DNA of 5,638 nt from an uncultured Sphingomonadaceae bacterium. Its GTDB lineage: Bacteria > Pseudomonadota > Alphaproteobacteria > Sphingomonadales > Sphingomonadaceae. Below are positions 1 through 5,410 of the stretch, piece after piece (position 1 is the first letter of the stretch; every line of letters starts with the position of its first letter). The translations under genes were made by a program, and so were the position numbers. Under the pieces are notes generated by a model. The model saw only the letters and a list, made by a program, of their open reading frames with translations, did not search any database and was not told the origin of the DNA. Where the stretch lies: positions 1 through 5,638 of the forward strand of contig CALKXX010000182.1 of assembly GCA_938003725.1 (NCBI GenBank). The letters run 5' to 3'.

Positions 1-42
1 TGTAACTCCATTGCAGTGGGTTGAATTGAGCTTTTGGAAAAC

Positions 43-82
43 GGTGCCGCTGACCCGACTCGAACGGGCACTCCCGGTGGAA
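43..82 (-). other. 3' fragment of a leucine-type (class II) tRNA, 5' half absent
   Basis: Read on the minus strand, this piece folds as the end of a class II tRNA. A variable arm (TTCC, loop ACC, GGGA; 82-72) is followed by the dinucleotide GT. A T arm follows, with stem GCCCG/CGGGT and loop TTCGAGT (69-53). Then come the acceptor 3' strand CAGCGGC (52-46), discriminator A and CC. The base after CC is G, so the final A of CCA is missing. A matching 5' acceptor strand (GCCGCTG), D arm and anticodon arm are not found upstream, where the sequence is the end of the EF-hand gene. The variable arm and the GT before the T stem are what tRNA-Leu genes show. It is therefore a remnant and not a working tRNA; site-specific integration at a tRNA-Leu gene is one way to leave such a piece. 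Sure of the T arm and acceptor, less so of the isotype. Confidence 0.6.
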
Positions 83-93
83 ATGGCAGGCGT

Positions 94-396
94 TCATTTC
101 CCTCTTAGAGCAGCGAGTTCTTTCAAGGTTATCATACCGTCTTTGTTCGCGTCCACTCTGGCAAAAGCGTTGTCATAAGCACCGAACCGTTTGATCATCG
201 GAGCCCTGCCAAGATCATCTGCCGCATTGGCATCAATCAGTTTCCGAAACTCCGCTTTGGTCAGTTTCTTATCCCTGTTGCCGTCTGCCTGTTTGAAATT
301 GGTCTGGAATGCGGCACGATTGCTATTCTCATCCAGCGCGAGGGCGGGGGTTGCCAAGACCGCGGTTGAGAGTGAAATGAGGGTGAGGATACGCAA
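94..396 (-). CDS. Secreted two-EF-hand calcium-binding protein
   Basis: A 100-residue protein with a Sec signal peptide (residues 1-20, ending TPALA, cleavage probably after A20) and two EF-hand loops. Loop 1 is residues 38-49 (D38, N40, D42, L45, E49; K43 replaces the usual Gly). Loop 2 is residues 82-93 (D82, N84, D86, G87, I89, E93) and is canonical. It should bind calcium outside the cytoplasm, probably as a small sensor or buffer; the partner is unknown. The start chosen is TTG at 396: AGGAG lies 7 bases before it and the signal peptide begins directly after it. The frame is open further upstream, to an ATG at 513, but that extension would put about 39 non-signal residues in front of the signal peptide, run across the intergenic palindrome and overlap the divergent gene. 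It is transcribed divergently from the GST-like gene. Confidence 0.85.
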   Translation of the reverse strand: MRILTLISLSTAVLATPALALDENSNRAAFQTNFKQADGNRDKKLTKAEFRKLIDANAADDLGRAPMIKRFGAYDNAFARVDANKDGMITLKELAALRGK

Positions 397-417
397 GGAA
401 AATCTCCTATGATGCAA

Positions 418-448
418 TTGCTTTATGGCATTATTAGTGCCATATAAA
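418..448 (+). promoter_or_regulatory. Possible promoter of the GST-like gene
   Basis: TTGCTT at 418-423 and TATAAA at 443-448 resemble -35 and -10 boxes, but the spacing of 19 is longer than ideal. A shifted -10 (TAAAAT, 445-450) would be further still. The start codon of the GST-like gene is 50 bases downstream. Weak support, kept because the palindrome fits exactly between the two boxes. Confidence 0.25.
424..444. promoter_or_regulatory. Palindromic operator candidate, copy 1 (EF-hand/GST divergent gap)
   Basis: A perfect inverted repeat with 7-base arms: TATGGCA, 7-base spacer TTATTAG, TGCCATA. It sits in the 102-bp gap between the divergent EF-hand and GST-like genes, so one bound protein could control both. 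The core GGCA-N7-TGCC recurs at 3768-3782 and 5390-5404. It lies between a possible -35 (TTGCTT, 418-423) and -10 (TATAAA, 443-448), a usual place for a TetR-family operator. No run of T follows either arm, so a terminator is unlikely. Assignment to the TetR protein of this window is an inference. Confidence 0.5.
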
Positions 449-498
449 ATCCAATATTGCAATTTTAACAATCCCCCAAAAAGGGAATTAGGCGTATT

Positions 499-1491
499 AT
501 GTACACAATTCACGGTGCATTGGGTTCACCCTATTCGATGAAAATGCGGGCTCTGTTTCGATACCGCCGGATCACCCATGTCTGGAACCACGGCGGTCAG
601 GTTCAGCAATTGGCGGCAGAAAAAGCGAGAGCTCCGGTCATTCCGGTGATCGAATATCCCGATGGCAGTTTTGCCAATGATTCTACGCCGGTTCTTTATG
701 ATTTGGAAGAACGCCATAAGGTGCGCGGCGTCGTGCCGCCCGATCCGGCGCAAGCCTTTATCGCGCATTTGCTGGAAGATTTTGGCGATGAGTGGCTGAC
801 CAAGGCGATGTTTGGCTATCGCTGGTTGGAAGAGGTGGATCAGATCCAGATGAGCCGTTGGCTTTCATTTGATGCGCTGAAAGGCGGCCGGGTAGAAACT
901 AGTCAGGGCATGGCGGAACATTTTCGCGCGCGTCAGGTTGACCGGATGGGAATTGTCGGCTGCACAGGCGAGAATTTTCCGCTGATCGAGGCTTCGACGC
1001 GGGCGGTGTTGCAGGCGCTGGAAGATCATGTCGTGAACGAACACTATCTGTTCGGCTCACGGCCTTCGATGGCGGAACTGGGTATATATGGGCAATTATC
1101 CCAGCTTGGCGTGGACCCTACAGCGCAGGAAATGATGCGCGCCGATTACCCTTATGCCTTCCGCTGGCTGCTGCATATTGATGATATGTCCGGCATTGAG
1201 GGCGAATGGGACGCGCTGGATGCTCCATTCAAACCGGTGGTCGGCAAATTGCTCGCGCAAGTTGGTAAGGTTTATGCGCCCTTCCTGCTCGCCAATGCAG
1301 CGGCGATGGATGCGGGTGAAGAGACTTTTGGCTTTGAAGCGATGGGTCACCCTTATTCGCAGGGCACGTTCAAATATCAGATCAAATGCCTGAGCGAGTT
1401 ACGGCATCGCTATAGCAAGCTGGACGCCGAAGCGCGGGCGAAGGTTGATCCGTTGCTTGATGAAAACAAATGTCTGGAGTTCCTCCTATGA
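499..1491 (+). CDS. Glutathione S-transferase-fold protein with long C-terminal extension
   Basis: A 330-residue cytoplasmic protein. Residues 1-75 are a thioredoxin-like GST N-terminal domain: first strand YTIHG, S10 in the motif SPYSMKMR at the usual catalytic position, cis-proline P49 in VIPV, and D61-S62 at the place that grips the gamma-glutamyl group of glutathione. An all-helical GST C-terminal domain follows (about 85-225), with an N-capping-box-like segment SMAELGIYGQL at 190-200. Residues from about 230 to the end extend beyond the roughly 200-230 residues of a classical GST. Conjugation or glutathione-dependent reduction is likely, but the substrate cannot be read. The ATG at 499 is preceded by AGG at 490-492, 6 bases away. 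Its TGA overlaps the ATG of the next gene, so the two are co-translated. The fold is clear; glutathione use is inferred. Confidence 0.8.
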   Translation: MYTIHGALGSPYSMKMRALFRYRRITHVWNHGGQVQQLAAEKARAPVIPVIEYPDGSFANDSTPVLYDLEERHKVRGVVPPDPAQAFIAHLLEDFGDEWLTKAMFGYRWLEEVDQIQMSRWLSFDALKGGRVETSQGMAEHFRARQVDRMGIVGCTGENFPLIEASTRAVLQALEDHVVNEHYLFGSRPSMAELGIYGQLSQLGVDPTAQEMMRADYPYAFRWLLHIDDMSGIEGEWDALDAPFKPVVGKLLAQVGKVYAPFLLANAAAMDAGEETFGFEAMGHPYSQGTFKYQIKCLSELRHRYSKLDAEARAKVDPLLDENKCLEFLL

Positions 1492-1949
1492 TCGAGCGGC
1501 TTTTCCCGAAGCAATTCGATAATCATTTTCCAGGGCAGAAGATTGCGCTGTGGGTCTTTTATGCCCTGACCGCGATCACTTTGTGGCGCAGTCAGCATCA
1601 CATATTTGCAGCCGATGGCGGTGCGCAGAGCATCGCCACCATCCCGCTTGATACTTACACGCAGGGCGGTGCGGACACCGTGGTCACTATATTCGCGCTC
1701 TGGGGACTGGCGCAGCTTGGTATGGCGCTCATCATGCTGCTTGCCTGTATCCGTTACAAGGCGATGATCCCGCTGCTCTGGCTGCTCATAGCATTTGAAT
1801 ATATCGGGCGATTGGGTATCGGCCTGATCAAGCCGATTGAGACGGTGGGCACTGCGCCGGGGGCGATAGGCAATATGGTCCTTCCAATTGTCGCGCTGCT
1901 GATGCTGATCCTGTCATTGATTCCGCGCAAAAAAGCAGGTGCAGATTAA
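1488..1949 (+). CDS. Four-helix integral membrane protein of unknown function
   Basis: A 153-residue protein that I do not recognise as a named family. It has four hydrophobic stretches at about residues 20-37, 62-85, 92-115 and 128-147, a hydrophilic loop between the first two (about 38-60) and a basic tail (PRKKAGAD). It is therefore likely an inner-membrane protein with four helices. The start is ATG at 1488, inside the ATGA overlap with the stop of the GST-like gene, with GGAG at 1476-1479, 8 bases upstream. An in-frame ATG at 1470 would add six residues but lies before this ribosome binding site. Coupling to the GST-like gene suggests a shared role. The TAA stop overlaps the TAA stop of the convergent DUF1330 gene. 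Confidence 0.75.
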   Translation: MIERLFPKQFDNHFPGQKIALWVFYALTAITLWRSQHHIFAADGGAQSIATIPLDTYTQGGADTVVTIFALWGLAQLGMALIMLLACIRYKAMIPLLWLLIAFEYIGRLGIGLIKPIETVGTAPGAIGNMVLPIVALLMLILSLIPRKKAGAD

Positions 1950-2359
1950 AGCGCACCCGGTTTGGTCTTGATATTCAACTGACCGGCAAGCCCCGCCGTC
2001 CGGTGTACCGAAATTGCCTGATATTCCGGCGACATGATCATTGACTTCATCGCTTCCAGCGAAGGATATTCGGCCAGCGCGACCATATCCCAATTTTCTT
2101 CCACTTCGCCGAGCATCAAGCCGGTTACTGGGCCGCTATAACGCGGCTTAGCATCAACCGCCGCGAGACGTTCGACCACAGCTGCACCATATAACGCATA
2201 GGCCTCCGCTCCGCTGAGGTCCGTTTCGCGGCCGTCGGAATACTCTGCCTTGTCCTTGAACTTTAGCAGGTTGACCATGACGAACGCGCCATCTTCTTCT
2301 CCGCCGAAGAACTCCTGCATGCGTTCTGGAGAAGGATTGACTTGGTTTACGACTTTCAT
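1946..2359 (-). CDS. DUF1330 family protein
   Basis: A 137-residue soluble protein with the DUF1330 pattern (ferredoxin-like alpha/beta dimer fold): FVMVNLLKFKDKAEY near residue 26, SGAEAYALYG near 49, then NWDMVALAEYPSLEAM and SPEYQAISVHRTAGLAGQ, the conserved WD, EYPS, YQAI and HR positions of the family. It is longer than the typical roughly 95 residues, mainly from an N-terminal segment. The family has no settled biochemical role. It is the last gene of the operon, 10 bases after the dehalogenase. AGGA lies 8 bases before the ATG and overlaps the end of the dehalogenase gene. The gene ends tail-to-tail with the plus-strand membrane protein gene, sharing the four bases TTAA. Confidence 0.85.
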   Translation of the reverse strand: MKVVNQVNPSPERMQEFFGGEEDGAFVMVNLLKFKDKAEYSDGRETDLSGAEAYALYGAAVVERLAAVDAKPRYSGPVTGLMLGEVEENWDMVALAEYPSLEAMKSMIMSPEYQAISVHRTAGLAGQLNIKTKPGAL

Positions 2360-2369
2360 GGGGTTGTTC

Positions 2370-3362
2370 CTATGTCTTCATAAAATTGATGATGGCTTCG
2401 GACAGCTGTGCCGGCTGATCTTCCTGCAGGAAATGTCCGCCATCTTTGATGGTGACGTGATCGATGCCTTTCGCACCCGGGATGCGGTCCTGAAATTGGG
2501 TTTCGCCGCCTTTCGTCACAGGATCGTTATCGCTAAAGGCAGTGAGCACTGGCTTATCAAATTTCTCCAAAACCCCCCACGCTTCGTCATTCGCATCTCG
2601 GTCGGGTTTGTGATGCGGCATGAACGGAACACACGAAGGGAATTTGCGCGCGCCGGCCATATAGGTCTTGTCCGGGTGCGGTGCTGTATAACCGTCGAGG
2701 ATCGCCTGATCTTCTATACCTGACAATATGTTGAACACTTCGCCAACTGAGAATTCAGGACTCTCGGCCGCATATTTGACCCAGAACAAAAACGCTCCCG
2801 GTGAACCGCTGGCAAATTGTTCCTGTACCATCGCAGCATTAGGTACTGGAATGGTTGGATAGAGATTGCCCATCATTTCGGACATTTCTGGCGTTATCAT
2901 TTTGGACGACGGCAATCCGGTGTTGGCGATCACCAGCCGTGCAAAGCGGTCCACATTGTCAGCCACCACGCGCAGCCCGATGAGCCCGCCCCAATCCTGA
3001 CACATCAGGGTCACGTCGGAAATATCCATCGCCCGGAACCACTGATTCATCCAGTCGACATGGCCTTGATAGGTATAATCATCAATATGCGCCGGCTTAT
3101 CCGATTTGCCAAAACCGATCAGGTCAGGCGCGATGACGCGGAAGCCTGCGTCGACGAGAATCGGGATCATTTTTCGATAGAGATAAGACCATGAGGGCTG
3201 TCCGTGCATGCACAGGATGATCTGGCCATCGCGCGGCCCTTCGTCGAGATGGTGCATGCGGAGTACCGTGCCATCGGTAGCGGTAATCTGGGAATAATGT
3301 GGTTCAAAATCATAGCCGGAGAGATTTTCAAAACGGCTGTCGGGGGTGCGTAGGATATCCAT
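2370..3362 (-). CDS. dhmA: Haloalkane dehalogenase, type 1 (HLD-I-like) alpha/beta-hydrolase
   Basis: A 330-residue alpha/beta-hydrolase that should convert a haloalkane plus water to an alcohol, halide and proton (EC 3.8.1.5). Visible parts: the opening LRTPDSRF typical of the type 1 family; oxyanion motif HGQP at 53-56; nucleophile D123 in CQDWGGL, with W124 next to it as the first halide-binding Trp; cap-domain W194 (FLFWVKY), placed like the second halide Trp of DhlA; acid D278 in FSDNDP; base H310 in GGHFLQEDQP. This complete Asp-His-Asp plus two-Trp set favours a true dehalogenase over an epoxide hydrolase or esterase. Length is slightly above DhlA (310). It starts 2 bases after the DUF4345-like stop, with AAGGA inside the end of that gene, and is followed 10 bases later by the DUF1330 gene. 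The symbol follows family naming for type 1 enzymes; the substrate is unknown. Confidence 0.85.
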   Translation of the reverse strand: MDILRTPDSRFENLSGYDFEPHYSQITATDGTVLRMHHLDEGPRDGQIILCMHGQPSWSYLYRKMIPILVDAGFRVIAPDLIGFGKSDKPAHIDDYTYQGHVDWMNQWFRAMDISDVTLMCQDWGGLIGLRVVADNVDRFARLVIANTGLPSSKMITPEMSEMMGNLYPTIPVPNAAMVQEQFASGSPGAFLFWVKYAAESPEFSVGEVFNILSGIEDQAILDGYTAPHPDKTYMAGARKFPSCVPFMPHHKPDRDANDEAWGVLEKFDKPVLTAFSDNDPVTKGGETQFQDRIPGAKGIDHVTIKDGGHFLQEDQPAQLSEAIINFMKT

Positions 3363-3364
3363 AT

Positions 3365-3745
3365 TCAGGCTTCCTTGTTCCAGTTGCGCTGTGCGTAGAG
3401 GATCAAAGCGATCAAGACCGCCTCAATGACCATTGGTGGGATACTCTCCAGCGTGGCGCCATCCAGTATCAACGTCAATGTACGACCGACAAACGCAGCC
3501 GCCAAAAGAAGCAGCGTAGGCCAAAGATAGGCGGCATTCTGTTTGATCGCGGAATAAAGAGCGATCCCGCCGCCGACAATGAAATAACCTGCCATATCGG
3601 CCCGAACGGTGGCTTTCCCGTTCAGATTCAAATCAATCAATCCGACATCGGCCGCAGAGCCGGTGGTGTTGAACCAGAAACCGAGAGCCAGCACGACGAA
3701 CAGCAGCCCCGCCGCTCCGATCAATATTCTTGTTACAAGGACCAT
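3365..3745 (-). CDS. DUF4345-like small membrane protein
   Basis: A 126-residue protein with four predicted membrane helices: about residues 3-25 (VTRILIGAAGLLFVVLALGF), 48-66 (AGYFIVGGGIALYSAI), 70-92 (AYLWPTLLLLAAAFVGRTLTL) and 100-118 (PPMVIEAVLIALILYAQ). The polar pattern, with an Arg before the GGG helix and the segment FVGRTLTLILDG, resembles DUF4345; this is from memory of the family. Function unknown. Two in-frame ATGs lie close together. The one at 3745 has GGAG (3753-3756) at a normal distance, whereas the one at 3751 is a single base from GGGAG, so 3745 is chosen. It is the first gene of a tight operon with the dehalogenase (2-base gap) and the DUF1330 gene, and a GGCA-N7-TGCC palindrome lies just upstream. 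Confidence 0.7.
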   Translation of the reverse strand: MVLVTRILIGAAGLLFVVLALGFWFNTTGSAADVGLIDLNLNGKATVRADMAGYFIVGGGIALYSAIKQNAAYLWPTLLLLAAAFVGRTLTLILDGATLESIPPMVIEAVLIALILYAQRNWNKEA

Positions 3746-3766
3746 GTTCATTCTCCCATGTTATTT

Positions 3767-3783
3767 TGGCATGAAAAATGCCA
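3767..3783. promoter_or_regulatory. Palindromic operator candidate, copy 2 (before the dehalogenase operon)
   Basis: Inverted repeat TGGCAT, loop GAAAA, ATGCCA, which is the same GGCA-N7-TGCC core as at 424-444 and 5387-5407. It fills much of the 47-base gap between the FGE-like gene and the DUF4345-like gene and ends about 10 bases before the ribosome binding site of the latter. A TTGACT box (minus strand, 3793-3798) lies just upstream, but no good -10 is seen. A bound repressor here would control the DUF4345-dehalogenase-DUF1330 operon separately from TetR-FGE. As RNA the repeat could also form a 6-bp hairpin; no proper T run follows, so a terminator is weakly supported. Confidence 0.45.
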
Positions 3784-3804
3784 CTTTATTAGAGTCAATG
3801 CAAT

Positions 3805-4734
3805 TCAACCCTCCGGTGCGGGACGCTCATTGTCCACCAACCGGAAACCGATATGATTTGTGCCCAGCCCACGTTCCTGAAACTGGCGAGCAGACGGCCG
3901 ATAGCGCGCGCAATAATTGGCGGCGCATAGAAATGACCCACCTTTTATTACCTTCACCCCCTCGCTCGCATCGGCGCGCGCACCGTCAGCAGAAGTCCAT
4001 TCCCAGACATTGCCGAGCATGTCGTAGAGACCATATCCATTAGGTTTGAAACATCCCACCGGCGCGCGGGTTTCAAAGCCATCTTCACCTAGATCCCTGG
4101 CCGGAAACGCACCCTGATAATAGTTGGCCTGTAGTGTGCCATCGGCATCTTTGGGTTCTGGCAACACTATCTCGCCGCCTCGCGCCGCATATTCCCATTG
4201 CTCTTCGGTGGGCAATTCCTTGCCCGCCCATTTGGCATAGGCCAGCGCATCATCATAAGCGATTTGGACCACGGGCACGCGGTCCTTACCAGCGATAGTT
4301 TCATCTGGTCCAGAAGGATTGCGCCATTGTGCTCCCACTTCCCAGCGCCACCAACGGCGGTCTGTTTCACTAGGCACATTAAACACCGCGGACCCCGGCA
4401 CCAGCATTTCCGGCGGCGCGCCTTCAATCTTTGGCGGGTCTTGTTCAGCCAACGTTTTGTAACCAGTTTCCTTGACGAAGGTAGCGAACTCGGCGTTGGT
4501 CACCTCATGACTGTCAACCCAGAAACCCTCGACTGTGATTTCGCGCGGCGGGCCTTCTTCCGGGTAACGCGGGTCTTCTCCCATGGTAAAACTGCCGCCT
4601 GGGACCCAGACCATCTCATTTTTCGCTAACCCCTCGCACTGGCTGACTTGAGCAGTTTCAGGGGGTTTTGTATCTTCCGTCCGGCCGCAAGCCGCACAAA
4701 ACAGTATCGATACCAGCACAATTCCGCGGCGCAT
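3805..4734 (-). CDS. Formylglycine-generating enzyme (SUMF1/FGE)-like lipoprotein
   Basis: A 309-residue protein with a lipoprotein-type signal (hydrophobic segment then FCAAC, lipid Cys C16; Cys at -3 makes the lipobox atypical) and an FGE-sulfatase domain over about residues 40-302. Family motifs: VWVPGGSFTMG near 42, VDSHEVTNAEFATFV near 73, LPTEEQWEYAARGG near 174, GLYDMLGNVWEWTS near 235, and KGGSFLCAANYCARYR near 264. The last holds the C-x4-C pair (C270, C275) at the position of the copper-binding catalytic cysteines of known FGEs, followed by HIGFRLV. It could therefore oxidise a cysteine of an exported sulfatase-like partner to formylglycine; not every family member does this. No sulfatase is in the window. 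The ATG at 4734 overlaps the TetR stop (TGATG). No clear ribosome binding site precedes it, so translation should depend on coupling. A TTG three bases earlier is possible. Confidence 0.8.
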   Translation of the reverse strand: MRRGIVLVSILFCAACGRTEDTKPPETAQVSQCEGLAKNEMVWVPGGSFTMGEDPRYPEEGPPREITVEGFWVDSHEVTNAEFATFVKETGYKTLAEQDPPKIEGAPPEMLVPGSAVFNVPSETDRRWWRWEVGAQWRNPSGPDETIAGKDRVPVVQIAYDDALAYAKWAGKELPTEEQWEYAARGGEIVLPEPKDADGTLQANYYQGAFPARDLGEDGFETRAPVGCFKPNGYGLYDMLGNVWEWTSADGARADASEGVKVIKGGSFLCAANYCARYRPSARQFQERGLGTNHIGFRLVDNERPAPEG

Positions 4735-5357
4735 CAATCGTCGATCTGTGCGACGACATCGCGGACCATTTGCGACATGGTGGCGATAACCTGCTTGTTG
4801 CTCATCCCTTCGTCCTGCCGAAACAACCGCCAGCTATCAAAACTGGTCGCCAGCAATATCGCGCGGCTACGCTGTTTGTCTTTTTGTACCGATTTCGGGA
4901 GGATCGCACCTAGCGCATCCTTCTCATATTTTAGCAGACGTTTATAATTGGACATCAGCAATTCAGAGCGAAACCGGGCCAGGCTGGTCATAATTCTATG
5001 CGGATATATTGCCTCATTCACTTTCGCCCGGCGCTCGACCAGTTCGATCAATTGTTCCCGCCAATCGCTTGATTCATAGGGCTTGGATAGAACGGGCCCC
5101 CACTGGGTATTCAATGTTTTGTCGATTTCCGCGTAGAGCGAATCCATATCGTCAAAATGCCGGAATACCGAGCGTAGCCCCACACCCGCACGTTCCGCCA
5201 CTCGCGCGGCACTGGGCGAAGGATCGCCGGATTCAATCAACTCCATGAAAGCGGTAACAATCTTGGCACGGCTGGCCTGACTACGCTGACGGCGACCGTC
5301 GGGATGTAACTTGCCCTTGACGGTGTCTGTCCTTGTCGCTGCTGTCAGTTTCGCCAT
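4734..5357 (-). CDS. TetR-family transcriptional regulator
   Basis: A 207-residue protein: a basic, flexible N-terminal arm (1-27), then a TetR-type helix-turn-helix (about 28-75) with the segments SRAKIVTAFMELIES, SAARVAERAGVGLRSVFRHF and DDMDSLYAEI. The recognition helix is around GLRSVFRHF. The rest (about 85-207) is the helical ligand-binding and dimerisation part, whose ligand cannot be deduced. The ATG at 5357 has AGGGA 4 bases upstream. Its stop overlaps the start of the FGE-like gene, so the two form one transcript. A copy of the GGCA-N7-TGCC palindrome lies about 30 bases upstream of the start, as expected for autoregulation. TetR proteins are mostly repressors released by a small molecule, and that is inferred here. 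Confidence 0.85.
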   Translation of the reverse strand: MAKLTAATRTDTVKGKLHPDGRRQRSQASRAKIVTAFMELIESGDPSPSAARVAERAGVGLRSVFRHFDDMDSLYAEIDKTLNTQWGPVLSKPYESSDWREQLIELVERRAKVNEAIYPHRIMTSLARFRSELLMSNYKRLLKYEKDALGAILPKSVQKDKQRSRAILLATSFDSWRLFRQDEGMSNKQVIATMSQMVRDVVAQIDD

Positions 5358-5386
5358 ATTTTCCCTGTCTGAAGTTCTAGAAATAC

Positions 5387-5407
5387 TATGGCAGTCCTCA
5401 TGCCGAA
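5387..5407. promoter_or_regulatory. Palindromic operator candidate, copy 3 (before the TetR gene)
   Basis: TATGGCA, 7-base spacer GTCCTCA, TGCCGAA. The left arm equals that of copy 1 (424-430) over seven bases. The core GGCA-N7-TGCC (5390-5404) is perfect, but the outer bases of the right arm are not symmetric. It lies in the 53-base gap between the DsbA-like gene and the TetR gene. A TAGTAT on the minus strand (5383-5388), a possible -10, overlaps its edge. Likely autoregulatory operator; sigma-54 -24/-12 spacing (GG-N10-GC) is an alternative reading. Confidence 0.5.
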
Positions 5408-5410
5408 ACT

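Noticed and set aside
18..28. GGGTTGAATTG repeated on the minus strand at the end of the FGE-like gene (about 3800-3810)
   Set aside because: An 11-base match between strands is expected by chance in a window of this size; it overlaps a stop codon and has no flanking similarity.
663..676. TGGCA-N4-TGCCA palindrome inside the GST-like gene
   Set aside because: Spacing is 4, not 7, and it lies within coding sequence, so it is not counted as a copy of the operator.
2250..2723. Long plus-strand open frames antisense to the DUF1330, dehalogenase and FGE-like genes
   Set aside because: They mirror the codon structure of well-supported minus-strand genes and show no recognisable motifs or ribosome binding sites.
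3767..3783. Possible rho-independent terminator after the FGE-like gene
   Set aside because: The stem is only 6 bp and no T run follows in the minus direction (AAAATAAC). The shared core with two other gaps fits an operator better.
4211..4224. GGCA-N6-TGCC inside the FGE-like gene
   Set aside because: Spacing is one base short and it is in conserved coding sequence (the LPTEEQWE region); probably chance.
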